Positions 33,900 to 41,745 of a stretch of DNA of 41,838 nucleotides are shown here, one piece after another. Position 1 is the first letter of the stretch; the number at the start of each line of letters is the position of its first letter. The stretch is from assembly GCA_900315695.1 (NCBI GenBank), contig ONAE01000029.1, positions 1 to 41,838 on the forward strand, written 5' to 3'. The position numbers and the translations under genes were made by a program. Origin of the DNA: an uncultured Prevotella sp. (lineage in GTDB: Bacteria > Bacteroidota > Bacteroidia > Bacteroidales > Bacteroidaceae). The notes below the pieces were generated by a model. The model saw nothing but the letters and a program-made list of their open reading frames with translations, did no database searches and was not told the DNA's origin.

Positions 33900-34822
33900 T
33901 CGAAATTCAGTTTTTCGTCAATGATATAGGAGGGACGATGCTTCACCTCGTCGAAGATATTGCCCACATAGACTGCAACCACACCGATGACCGTTACGAG
34001 AATTCCTGCGATAAACCACATAGAGACGAACAGTGTCACCCATCCGCTGACATCAATACCCATCACCAATGTCTTTATGACGAGGAACAAGGCAAGAAGA
34101 ATGGCAAGGAAAGTGATAACGACTCCGAAATAGACGATCAGTCGTAAGGACTTAGTGCTGAACGATACTGCTGTCGTTACGGCAAGGTCAATGCGTTTAC
34201 GCATGGAGTAAGATGACTCCTTGCCGTCAGTCCGCTCGTCATGGTTCACAAGAATTTTAGCCGTCTTGAAACCCACCCACTGGTTCATCAGGGGGTAATA
34301 ACGGCGATAGTCGCCCATCTGTGCCATCGCGTCAACCACCTTTCGCCGATAGATAGCGAACTCAGCAAGTGACTCGTCCTGCCTGGTATCCGTCAGAAAT
34401 CCCATCAGCTTGTTAAAGAGATGCGAACCTTGAGTCATGAAGAAATTATCAGGACGGTTCTGCCTGCTGGCAAACACAATGTCGTACCCCTCCTGTATCT
34501 TCACATAGAGATCTTTGATTTGGGCTGGCGGATTCTGCAAGTCACAGTCTAAGGTCACTACATAGTTACCTGTCGAAAGGTCAAAGCCGGCGTTCAACGC
34601 ATACTGCTGTCCGAAGTTACGACTTAAGAATACCCCCTTCACCCGCTTGTTCTTCTGGCAGATCTCCGTGATAATCTCGCGACTATTATCGGGACTATGA
34701 TCTTCTACTAAGATTATCTCATAATCGGGCGTCAACTTACTAACCGTCTCCTCTATCTGCCTCACTAATTCGTGCAAAAGGGTTGGAGCACCATATACAG
34801 GACTGATAACTGATATTTCCAT
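33896..34822 (-). CDS. Glycosyltransferase family 2, polyprenyl-phosphate sugar synthase type
   Basis: The 308-residue protein has a GT2 domain (~1-225) and two C-terminal membrane helices (~228-290), the layout of GtrB/ArnC/DpmA enzymes that make undecaprenyl-phosphate-linked sugars. Visible motifs are ISVISPVYG, VEDHSPDNS, the nucleotide/metal-binding TLDCDLQNPP, and QDESLAEFAIYRR. The product would be the lipid-linked donor used by the two GT87-like membrane proteins beside it. An in-frame ATG at 34843 falls inside the -7 box (34841-34848), so 34822 is taken as the start. The stop overlaps the fusion gene by 4 nt, so they share a transcript. Confidence 0.9.
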   Translation of the reverse strand: MEISVISPVYGAPTLLHELVRQIEETVSKLTPDYEIILVEDHSPDNSREIITEICQKNKRVKGVFLSRNFGQQYALNAGFDLSTGNYVVTLDCDLQNPPAQIKDLYVKIQEGYDIVFASRQNRPDNFFMTQGSHLFNKLMGFLTDTRQDESLAEFAIYRRKVVDAMAQMGDYRRYYPLMNQWVGFKTAKILVNHDERTDGKESSYSMRKRIDLAVTTAVSFSTKSLRLIVYFGVVITFLAILLALFLVIKTLVMGIDVSGWVTLFVSMWFIAGILVTVIGVVAVYVGNIFDEVKHRPSYIIDEKLNFE

Positions 34823-34840
34823 ATGTTTTGCTTTTGAGTG

Positions 34841-34848
34841 CAAAAGTA
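34841..34848 (-). promoter_or_regulatory. -7 element of the GT2-fusion operon
   Basis: The minus strand reads TACTTTTG, fitting TAnnTTTG, 18 nt before the ATG at 34822. No TTTG occurs at the -33 distance. Confidence 0.65.
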
Positions 34849-34904
34849 CATCATTTTTTTAAAAAAAGAGCAGACGATGAGGTAAAAAAATGAAATAATA
34901 TGTG

Positions 34905-34912
34905 TATCTTTG
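34905..34912 (+). promoter_or_regulatory. -7 element for the GT87-like gene
   Basis: TATCTTTG fits TAnnTTTG, 8 nt before the ATG at 34921. It rules out the in-frame ATG at 34900, which lies upstream of it. The upstream box is not clear. Confidence 0.7.
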
Positions 34913-34920
34913 CACGCAGT

Positions 34921-36081
34921 ATGAAGAAAATAGCCGATTTTTTAGCAAAACCGTTCTTCCACGACTATCGTACCTTATTCGGTTTGTGGATACTGCTGCC
35001 CATCATCATGTGGCTGGCCAAGATGACACGTGCCAACAACTACCTCATCTACCGAGGATCGTTCTGGAATGCAGTGAGAGGCTGGAACCTCTATCTGCCT
35101 AATCCAGAGGAGTATGGCGACTCCCACCACTATGGTCCGCTGTTCTCATTGCTCTTTGCCCCCTTTGCTATCGGCCCGAAGTGGATCGGACTGCTCTTAT
35201 GGGGCTTGGCTTTAACGCTGTTTCTCTATTGGGCTATCCGTAAGTCACAGTTTACGAAATACCAACAGATATTCATCCTGTGGTTCTGTGCCCATGAGAT
35301 GCTGACGGCGCTCTTCATGCAGCAGTTCAACATTGCCATTGCTGCCACTATCCTACTGGCTTACTATTTCATCGAAAAGGAAAAGGACTTCTGGGCAGCA
35401 TGCTTCATCATGCTGGGCACCTTTGTAAAGGCATACAGTATTGTGGGGCTGGCTTTCTTTTTCTTCTCCAAGCACAAAGGGAAACTGATAGGTTCACTGG
35501 CTTTCTGGGCTCTGGTGTATTTCCTGCTACCCATGCCATTCTTTCATGGTTGGGACTACATCGTCAGCCAGTATCACGAGTGGTATCTCTCGCTGGTGCA
35601 AAAGAACGACTTGAATGCAGGGTCAATCATGCAGAACATCTCACTTTTGGGTATGGTACATCGTGTGACAGGTTGGCAGTTCAACAACCTGTGGCTCATC
35701 ATCCCTGGTATGCTATTGTTTGCGGTGCCTTATCTGCGCATAGGGCAATATAAGAATGTGGCATTCCGGCAGACGCTGTTGGCTTCAGTGATGATGTTTA
35801 TCATCCTGTTTTCTACCGGCAGTGAGTCAAGCGGCTATATCACTCCCTTTATCGGGATCGTCATCTGGTACACAGCAGCTCCTTGGCAGCGCACAAGATG
35901 GGACATATTCCTGCTGGTGTTCGCTTTTATCTTGTCGAGCATGTCACCCAGCGACCTCTTCCCTGCCTACCTTCGTAAGGAGTTTGTTCAGCCATATGCC
36001 TTGAAGGCACTACCTGTCACCGTCATCTGGCTAAAGCTGTGCTACGAAATGATCACACGTGACTATTCAAGAACGGTGTGA
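34921..36081 (+). CDS. GT87/DUF2029-like polytopic membrane glycosyltransferase
   Basis: The 386-residue protein has about nine or ten membrane helices and periplasmic loops typical of GT-C fold enzymes using polyprenyl-phosphate sugars. It resembles the membrane half of the fusion at 31986: YGPLFSLLFAPFAIGPKWIG here against YSPVFSVIFAPIFYLPWWLG there, and FWAACFIMLGTFVKAY against FWAVFLIMLSATTKIY. The pair flank the GT2 gene in opposite directions, suggesting an old duplication. The start follows the -7 box at 34905-34912. Its 3' end overlaps the convergent aminotransferase by 15 nt. Confidence 0.82.
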   Translation: MKKIADFLAKPFFHDYRTLFGLWILLPIIMWLAKMTRANNYLIYRGSFWNAVRGWNLYLPNPEEYGDSHHYGPLFSLLFAPFAIGPKWIGLLLWGLALTLFLYWAIRKSQFTKYQQIFILWFCAHEMLTALFMQQFNIAIAATILLAYYFIEKEKDFWAACFIMLGTFVKAYSIVGLAFFFFSKHKGKLIGSLAFWALVYFLLPMPFFHGWDYIVSQYHEWYLSLVQKNDLNAGSIMQNISLLGMVHRVTGWQFNNLWLIIPGMLLFAVPYLRIGQYKNVAFRQTLLASVMMFIILFSTGSESSGYITPFIGIVIWYTAAPWQRTRWDIFLLVFAFILSSMSPSDLFPAYLRKEFVQPYALKALPVTVIWLKLCYEMITRDYSRTV

Positions 36082-37197
36082 TAACTTACGAAGAATGAGT
36101 TTCACGATTTTATCTATCTCCTCGTCTTTCAGCTCATAGTACAGAGGCAGACGCACCAACGTATCAGCATATCTGTCGCAGTTAGACAACTGGCGTCCAT
36201 CGTGCTTGTCCTCATAATATTTGCTGGAATGTAAAGGCAAATAGTGGAATGTGGTCTGCACACCATTATTCTTCAAGTAGTTCATCAGCTCTGTTCGCGC
36301 CTTGAGCGATGGACAGAGGATGTAGTACATGTGATAGTTGTTGGTGGCATAATCAGGTAATTCCGGCAGACAGTACCCTTCGGGCAGATGACCGCGAAGT
36401 GCCTGATCGTAACGCTCCCAGATATGACGGCGCTGTCCTTGAATGTCGTCTAACTGTTCTAACTGTGCCCAGAGGAAGGCTGCATTAAACTCAGAAGGAA
36501 GGAAGGAAGAACCAATGTCGCACCAACCATACTTGTTGACCATACCACGATAGAACTCAGCACGGTTGGTACCCTTCTCCCATATAATCTCCGAACGACG
36601 GACAAAGCGCTCGTCATTCACAACTAACATACCGCCTTCACCGCAATTGATGTTCTTGGTTTCATGGAATGAGAAAGCTGCCAGATGGCCGATACCTCCC
36701 AACGGGCGTTCATGATAGAACGAATCGATAGAATGGGCTGCATCCTCGACTACCAGCAGGTGATGCTTCTCAGCCAGAGCCATAATAGCATCCATATCAC
36801 AGGCGACACCTGCATAGTGAACCACCACGATGACACGCGTCTTCTCGTTGATCAGTGGTTCAATAGCCTCCACAGTGATGTTAGGATTATCCTTTCCGCT
36901 ATCGGCAAAGCGGATAAAGGCACCCTCACGCAGGAAGGCAATAGCCGATGAGACAAAGGTGTAAGACGGTACAATCACCTCGTCTCCAGGTTTCAGCTCA
37001 CAGAGCATGGCACACATCTCAAGGGCATCAGTACCCGATGTAGTAAGCAGACACTTGCGGAAACCATAGCGTTTCTCAAAAAAACCATGACATAACTTTG
37101 TGAACTGTCCGTTGCCAGACATTGTCGTTGACTGGCATACCTCTTGGATATAACTCTGCTCACGTCCAGAGCAATATGGTTTATTGAATGGAATCAT
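36067..37197 (-). CDS. DegT/DnrJ/EryC1 aminotransferase, WecE-like
   Basis: The 376-residue PLP enzyme resembles dTDP-4-amino-4,6-dideoxygalactose transaminase (WecE/RffA). It shows NKPYCSGREQSYI at the N-terminus, TSGTDALEMCAMLC, the PLP-stacking and Asp region VVEDAAHS, and the lysine site AFSFHETKNINCGEGG, in which Lys (HETKN) should form the internal aldimine. WecE makes TDP-Fuc4N, used in lipid-linked glycans. The frame is open for 163 more codons upstream, but that part is antisense to gtrA. The start at 37197 follows the -7 box at 37219-37226. Partner sugar genes are not in this window. Confidence 0.92.
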   Translation of the reverse strand: MIPFNKPYCSGREQSYIQEVCQSTTMSGNGQFTKLCHGFFEKRYGFRKCLLTTSGTDALEMCAMLCELKPGDEVIVPSYTFVSSAIAFLREGAFIRFADSGKDNPNITVEAIEPLINEKTRVIVVVHYAGVACDMDAIMALAEKHHLLVVEDAAHSIDSFYHERPLGGIGHLAAFSFHETKNINCGEGGMLVVNDERFVRRSEIIWEKGTNRAEFYRGMVNKYGWCDIGSSFLPSEFNAAFLWAQLEQLDDIQGQRRHIWERYDQALRGHLPEGYCLPELPDYATNNYHMYYILCPSLKARTELMNYLKNNGVQTTFHYLPLHSSKYYEDKHDGRQLSNCDRYADTLVRLPLYYELKDEEIDKIVKLILRKLSHRS

Positions 37198-37218
37198 TAC
37201 TGATTTGTTTTTTGTTTG

Positions 37219-37226
37219 CAAAGGTA
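37219..37226 (-). promoter_or_regulatory. -7 element of the aminotransferase gene
   Basis: The minus strand reads TACCTTTG, 21 nt before the ATG at 37197. It fits TAnnTTTG. The AT-rich -33 region has no clear TTTG. Confidence 0.7.
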
Positions 37227-37289
37227 CATATAAATAGCTATTAATAACTAATAATTTGGAATTATTATAAATCTTTGGCAAAAAATGAG

Positions 37290-37297
37290 TATCTTTG
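37290..37297 (+). promoter_or_regulatory. -7 element of gtrA-GT4
   Basis: TATCTTTG fits TAnnTTTG. It lies downstream of an in-frame ATG at 37285, which is therefore rejected as the start; the ATG at 37318 is 20 nt downstream. Confidence 0.7.
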
Positions 37298-37317
37298 CAA
37301 CCAAAATTCTGCGTGAC

Positions 37318-37701
37318 ATGCAAAAGAAAGAGACACTGGGCGAACTGATCAGATTCGGCATCGTGGGCACCACATCGGCTGCCATCCACTATGCCATCTA
37401 CTGGATACTGCAGCACTGGATAGAGGTAAACGTGGCCTATACCATCGGCTACGTGCTGAGCTTCCTGGTGAACTACTACCTCTCTGCCCACTTCACGTTT
37501 AAGGAGAAGACTTCGGCGAAGAACGGATTGGGCTTCGGCGGGGCCCATCTCGTGAACTATCTGCTGCATATCATGCTCTTCAACTTCTTCCTCTGGATCG
37601 GCCTCAGCCGCGAACTGGCGCCCCTTGCCGTGCTCGCCATCGCCGTACCCACCAACTTCGTCCTCGTGAGGTTCGTCTTCAAACACTTTAAACGCTCATG
37701 A
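37318..37701 (+). CDS. GtrA family membrane protein
   Basis: The 127-residue protein has four membrane helices and the GtrA pattern: ELIRFGIVGTTSAAIHYAIYWIL at the start, SFLVNYYLSAHFTF in the middle, and NFVLVRFVFK at the end. GtrA-type proteins are thought to flip or help transfer undecaprenyl-phosphate-linked sugars made by GtrB-type GT2 enzymes, one of which is at 33896-34822. Start chosen after the -7 box at 37290-37297. It overlaps the GT4 gene by 4 nt. The GC content of this pair is higher than that of the genes to the left (57% in the line at 37561). Confidence 0.9.
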   Translation: MQKKETLGELIRFGIVGTTSAAIHYAIYWILQHWIEVNVAYTIGYVLSFLVNYYLSAHFTFKEKTSAKNGLGFGGAHLVNYLLHIMLFNFFLWIGLSRELAPLAVLAIAVPTNFVLVRFVFKHFKRS

Positions 37702-38807
37702 CAGAACGACTGAAGATAGGTTTCGATGCCAAGCGCATCGTGCGCAACGGTACAGGACTAGGGAGCTACGGACGCACCTTGGTAAACGATCTGGCCTCCT
37801 ACCCCCTGGAGCTGAGACTCTATGCACCTGATCAGGGCAGAGACCCGCTCCGACAGCAGATCAAACAGCAGGCGAACGTCAGCTTCTGCTACCCTGCCCC
37901 GTCGTCTCTGCCCTTCAGCAAGGCCCTCTGGCGCACGAAAGGCATCGTAAGCGACCTGCAGCGCGATGGTATCCAGGTGTTTCACGGACTCTCTGGCGAA
38001 CTCCCCATCGGCATCCGTAAGAGCGGCATCAGGAGCGTCGTCACCATCCACGACCTCATCTTCCTGCGCCATCCCGAGTTCTACCACTGGATCGACACGA
38101 AGATTTATGCCTGGAAGTTCCGTCAGACCATCCGCGAGGCCGATCATATCATTGCCATCAGCGAATGCACGAAGCGCGATATCATCGAGTATGGCGGCGA
38201 TCATATCTCCGAAGACCGCATTTCACTCATCTACCAGAGCTGCGCCCCGAAGTTTACCGTTTCCCAGAGCGCAGCCCCCCGCGAGCGCTATATCCTCAGC
38301 GTGGGCTCCATCGAGGCTCGTAAGAACATCCTATTGGTAGTGAAGGCACTCCCCTATCTGCCTGATGATGTGAAGCTCGTGATTGTGGGCCGCCATACCC
38401 CCTATACCGACGAGGTGAGCACCTATGCAGAGAAAGAGCACCTGAGCCACCGCATCAGGATCATGCACGGTGTGAGCGACGAGGCGCTGCCCAAACTCTA
38501 TGCCGAAGCTGAGGCTTTTGTCTATCCCTCCCGCTACGAAGGCTTCGGCATCCCCATCATCGAGGCTATCAGTTGCGGACTGCCCGTCGTGGCCTGTACC
38601 GGCTCGTGTCTGGAAGAGGCAGGCGGTCCCGACTCATTATATGTCGATCCCGACGATGCCCAGGCGATGGCGCACGCCATCAGGCAGGTACTGCGAGGCG
38701 CCGAGGGACGTGAAAAGCGTATCGAGAACAGTCAACAGTACATCAAGCGTTTTGCGGGCCGCGATGTGGCTGGCCAGGTGGCAGAGCTATATCGCAGACT
38801 GCTGTAA
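37698..38807 (+). CDS. Glycosyltransferase family 4
   Basis: The 369-residue protein is a GT-B fold enzyme. Its N-terminus is IGFDAKRIVRNGTGLGSYGR. The nucleotide-sugar site is in the C-terminal half: YILSVGSIEARKNI (~residue 195), then EAFVYPSRYEGFGIPIIEAISCGLPVVAC with the EX7E motif (Glu-Gly-Phe-Gly-Ile-Pro-Ile-Ile-Glu). It has no membrane helix and should work on the cytoplasmic face. It resembles mannosyl- and other hexosyltransferases of O-antigen loci; the sugar is unknown. It overlaps gtrA and its stop is next to the stop of the convergent barrel gene. Confidence 0.93.
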   Translation: MTERLKIGFDAKRIVRNGTGLGSYGRTLVNDLASYPLELRLYAPDQGRDPLRQQIKQQANVSFCYPAPSSLPFSKALWRTKGIVSDLQRDGIQVFHGLSGELPIGIRKSGIRSVVTIHDLIFLRHPEFYHWIDTKIYAWKFRQTIREADHIIAISECTKRDIIEYGGDHISEDRISLIYQSCAPKFTVSQSAAPRERYILSVGSIEARKNILLVVKALPYLPDDVKLVIVGRHTPYTDEVSTYAEKEHLSHRIRIMHGVSDEALPKLYAEAEAFVYPSRYEGFGIPIIEAISCGLPVVACTGSCLEEAGGPDSLYVDPDDAQAMAHAIRQVLRGAEGREKRIENSQQYIKRFAGRDVAGQVAELYRRLL

Positions 38808-40730
38808 TCATATCTTCCATCTTATCTGTAGGTCGATATCGGTGTCGGATGCTTTCGTGGAGATTGTCAGACGGCTCCCGATGGCGGTACGTGCCATCAG
38901 CCAGTAACGGAACCCCTCGCCATAGAGCTGCATCACGGAGTAAGTATAGAGGGGCGCATTCTCGTAGAGATACACACGACTGGCATAATCATCGGTGTGG
39001 TAATAGCTCAGGCCGAGGCGGAGCGTAAGCCATCGGTGCTGGAGAGAAAAGCGCTGGGTAACCACCCTGCCCCTGGCATGTTGTTCCTGAGGCAGATAGC
39101 AGCCATCGATTTGCGACAGGCTGGAGAAACCGCCAGCGCTCGCGTATTCTGCACTCAGACGGAAACGGTGCGACGTGAGCGAGAGAAGGGCGGTCTTCGA
39201 GGCATTGTCACGCTGTTGCTGTTGCAGACGGTAACGGGCAAAGAACGTCCATCGGTGATGATGAAGGGTGGCTTGCAGCAGGTGATCCCAAGCATGGGAA
39301 GACTGCGACACACGGTATCTCGCCCAAGCATAATAGGCAAAGTCGGTATAGGCCATGAGCTGCAGATGGGGCGAGGGTTTCCAGGTGAGACCGAGATAGA
39401 GGCCACTCTCGTTCTGCGTGCGTCCTCCCGAACTGTAGCTTTGGGCATCGAGCGACGCATAGCGGAAAGCATAGAACCGCTGCAAAGCCATCAGGCTCCA
39501 GGCATCGCCCAGCATCAGACTGAATGAGTTGACGGTAGCCAGATGCCCTGTCTTATCAATAGCCGTCTCACCATTGAGTGAGAACCGCCTACTGGCATAG
39601 CCGTAAGAGAGACTGGTATTAAGGAAGTCACGTCCTTGGGGATAGTGCTGGCGATAGAGCAAGGCAGTGTTAGGCTGAAGCCGACGTGAGAGGTGGGCAT
39701 AGAGGGTGTTCAGTCCCACTTGCAGACCATGACTGGTGTAGAGCAGACTGCCTCCTGTCTTCAGCACCTCCAGGTTATGCTTCTTATCCATCTCAGCCTG
39801 AGTGCGATGATAAGAGGAACTGAGGATGGTAGCGGCCATGCCGTCGCGATTAAGTGTGGCATCCTGAGCGCGATAGGAGAAGAAGCCCGTAACCGAGAGA
39901 CGGTCTGTGAGCCGAAGGGTGGCAGCAGCACCTTGCAGATAGTTGTCGGTACGTGAGGAATGAGCGCGGAGGGTGCTCTGCGAACGTCCGAGTGACTGCA
40001 GCATCGCCACCTTGCCAAACCCCGACTGACTGTTCATAACCAAGCCCATGCCCATCGACACCCGGTAATGTCCCAGACACAGAGACTCCAATCGTCCTAA
40101 CCCCTGCAGCTGGAGATAACCGGCATAATAGTCGTAGCCCCAGCGGTTGCGGTTTGCAAAAAATGGTTCTCCGGCATCGTTGGCTCCCAGAAGTCCAAAC
40201 TTCACATAGGTGCCGTAGTTGAACTGATAGCGCACCCAGTGGCGCAAGGAGCCCCCTAGATAATCGTCGTTCTTCTCCTTGAAAGGTACACGGGCGGTAG
40301 CCATCAGTTCGTGATGTCCATAGCGGGCTATCTCCTTCAAAGAGGGGAACGACGGGCTGACAGGCTCACCGACATAGCAGACACTACCCAACAGTTTCCG
40401 ACGCACCTCATCGAGCGAACGGATCATCATCAACTCGCCCTTCGACTTCATCGGACCGTAACGGTAGAGATATTCCACGATCTCCTCAATCTGCTGGGCA
40501 GAGAGAAAAGGCAAGTCTTCCAGTTGGGAGCGTGTGACAGTGTTGATGTCGAAAGGGTGCTGGGAGAGTTCGCACAGCTGATCATAGACATCCTCCCAGG
40601 CAGACGACTCGGCATCCTCAGCCATCATCACCTCGCGCAGATACCGTTCCCAAGGATAAGCATCCTGAGCAGCTACGCCCAGTGACACCATAAACAACAC
40701 TGACATGATTTGTGTCCTCATAATCTTCAA
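38808..40730 (-). CDS. Helix-hairpin-helix outer-membrane beta-barrel protein
   Basis: The 640-residue protein has a signal peptide (ending GVAAQ). A ComEA-like helix-hairpin-helix unit follows at ~58-100 (FDINTVTRSQLEDLPFLSAQQIEEIVEYL). From ~150 it is a long run of alternating aromatic/polar strands typical of outer-membrane barrels, for example YLQLQGLGRLESLCLGHYRVSMGMG. HHH units usually bind DNA without sequence preference, so an outer-surface DNA-binding or uptake role is conceivable, and a ComEC protein is encoded at 7148. It has no close named family that I recognise. An in-frame ATG at 40721 is an alternative start. Confidence 0.8.
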   Translation of the reverse strand: MKIMRTQIMSVLFMVSLGVAAQDAYPWERYLREVMMAEDAESSAWEDVYDQLCELSQHPFDINTVTRSQLEDLPFLSAQQIEEIVEYLYRYGPMKSKGELMMIRSLDEVRRKLLGSVCYVGEPVSPSFPSLKEIARYGHHELMATARVPFKEKNDDYLGGSLRHWVRYQFNYGTYVKFGLLGANDAGEPFFANRNRWGYDYYAGYLQLQGLGRLESLCLGHYRVSMGMGLVMNSQSGFGKVAMLQSLGRSQSTLRAHSSRTDNYLQGAAATLRLTDRLSVTGFFSYRAQDATLNRDGMAATILSSSYHRTQAEMDKKHNLEVLKTGGSLLYTSHGLQVGLNTLYAHLSRRLQPNTALLYRQHYPQGRDFLNTSLSYGYASRRFSLNGETAIDKTGHLATVNSFSLMLGDAWSLMALQRFYAFRYASLDAQSYSSGGRTQNESGLYLGLTWKPSPHLQLMAYTDFAYYAWARYRVSQSSHAWDHLLQATLHHHRWTFFARYRLQQQQRDNASKTALLSLTSHRFRLSAEYASAGGFSSLSQIDGCYLPQEQHARGRVVTQRFSLQHRWLTLRLGLSYYHTDDYASRVYLYENAPLYTYSVMQLYGEGFRYWLMARTAIGSRLTISTKASDTDIDLQIRWKI

Positions 40731-40746
40731 TTTTAGTTTAACGGTG

Positions 40747-40754
40747 CAAAGATA
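40747..40754 (-). promoter_or_regulatory. -7 element of the HHH barrel gene
   Basis: The minus strand reads TATCTTTG, 16 nt before the ATG at 40730. No TTTG is seen at -33. It is divergent from the DUF4294 promoter, about 75 nt away. Confidence 0.7.
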
Positions 40755-40791
40755 GTTATAATTTTGGGAATTAATGCTAAAAAAAACAACT

Positions 40792-40819
40792 TTCTTAATT
40801 CTTAATTCTTAATTCTTAA
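40792..40819 (+). repeat. Four perfect TTCTTAA heptamers in the DUF4294 promoter
   Basis: TTCTTAA is repeated four times without a mismatch (40792, 40799, 40806, 40813). The tract ends 10 nt before the -7 box at 40830, so the -33 position falls inside it. Copy-number change would alter promoter spacing. Confidence 0.85.
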
Positions 40820-40829
40820 TTTTAAGCCG

Positions 40830-40837
40830 TATTTTTG
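40830..40837 (+). promoter_or_regulatory. -7 element of the DUF4294 gene
   Basis: TATTTTTG fits TAnnTTTG; the ATG at 40846 is 8 nt downstream. The -33 position is occupied by the TTCTTAA tract. Confidence 0.72.
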
Positions 40838-40845
40838 CACCCGAT

Positions 40846-41475
40846 ATGAGAAAAATCGTGTTCACCATATTATATATATGTCTGTGCCAGCAGTTGCTTG
40901 CACAAGAGTATAAGACGGCTGAAGAAGTGTTGGCAGAGATGGACTCGCCCACCTTCGTGCCGACAGTGAAGGTGGGAAAGGTGCTCTATGAGGGCGACAG
41001 CATCCAGTATATGGAGATGAACAACGTGTATGTGTATCCGCAACTGACTTTCAAGAACAAGAAACAGGCAGAGACATACATGCGCCTCGTGAACAACGTG
41101 AAGAAGGTGCTGCCCATCGCCAAGGAGGCCAGACAGATGCTGATAGAGACAACCGAGTTGCTTGACATGCTGCCTGACGAGAAGTCGAAGAATGAACACA
41201 TCAAACGTGTGGAGGAAGATATCTTCCGTACCTATAAGCCGAAGATGAAGAAGCTGACCTACTCGCAAGGAAAACTGCTTATCAAGCTCATCGACCGTGA
41301 ATGCCACTCTTCATCCTACGAGATGATCAAAGCCTTCATGGGACCCATCAGAGCAGGTTTCTGGCAGGTATTTGCCTGGGGCTTCGGTGCTTCGCTGAAA
41401 AAGGAATACGACCCCAAGGGACGCGACAGGCTTACAGAACGGGTTGTTCTGATGGTCGAAGCAGGACAGATTTAA
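40846..41475 (+). CDS. DUF4294 family exported protein
   Basis: The 209-residue protein has a signal peptide (cut after LLAQ, residue 20). The mature part matches DUF4294, a Bacteroidota family without known function. Conserved-looking features are YMEMNNVYVYPQLTFKNKKQ, a helical middle rich in charged residues, and the stretch YSQGKLLIKLIDRECHSSSYE, followed by FWQVFAWGFGASLKKEYDPKGRD at the C-terminus. A periplasmic location is expected. The gene stands alone, with a promoter containing the heptamer tract and a strong terminator 35 nt after the stop. Confidence 0.87.
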   Translation: MRKIVFTILYICLCQQLLAQEYKTAEEVLAEMDSPTFVPTVKVGKVLYEGDSIQYMEMNNVYVYPQLTFKNKKQAETYMRLVNNVKKVLPIAKEARQMLIETTELLDMLPDEKSKNEHIKRVEEDIFRTYKPKMKKLTYSQGKLLIKLIDRECHSSSYEMIKAFMGPIRAGFWQVFAWGFGASLKKEYDPKGRDRLTERVVLMVEAGQI

Positions 41476-41510
41476 GCTATCCTTTGTTTTCCCGACCGAA
41501 CAAAGAGAAA

Positions 41511-41536
41511 GGCATCCGATTGGATGCCCCTTTTTT
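41511..41536 (+). terminator. Rho-independent terminator after DUF4294
   Basis: GGCATCC, loop GATT, GGATGCC, then CC and six T. The stem is perfect and GC-rich, 35 nt after the stop codon at 41475. Confidence 0.85.
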
Positions 41537-41545
41537 GTCATCTCG

Positions 41546-41585
41546 ACTCCGCTCGAAATGACAGGGGGTACTCCGCTCGAAATGA
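41546..41585 (+). repeat. Paired 16-bp ACTCCGCTCGAAATGA repeat
   Basis: The same 16 bases occur at 41546-41561 and 41570-41585, 24 bp apart. Such ...CCGCTCGAAATGACA sequences are frequently seen between genes in Prevotella and relatives. No gene is supported in 41537-41745; apart from this repeat and the -7 box at 41689 I see nothing there. Confidence 0.8.
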
Positions 41586-41688
41586 TAGAAAGCGTAGCGC
41601 ATGGAGAGATCTTACTCCCTAATCTTATCTCGCTATCATTTCTTGAAAAAAATAAAGATCAAAACTTGCAAGTTTCAGAAATGTTTCT

Positions 41689-41696
41689 TATCTTTG
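41689..41696 (+). promoter_or_regulatory. -7 element before the lipoprotein gene
   Basis: TATCTTTG fits TAnnTTTG; a weak upstream box (CTTG at 41665-41668) lies 20 nt before it. The ATG at 41746 is 49 nt downstream. Confidence 0.7.
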
Positions 41697-41745
41697 CACT
41701 TACATTTTATTAATCTTTTTAATTCACATATTAAACTACTTAATT

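Noticed and set aside
37198-37686. 163-codon upstream extension of the aminotransferase frame
   Set aside because: The extension is antisense to gtrA, precedes the -7 box at 37219-37226 and is not part of the aminotransferase family; the family N-terminus begins at 37197.
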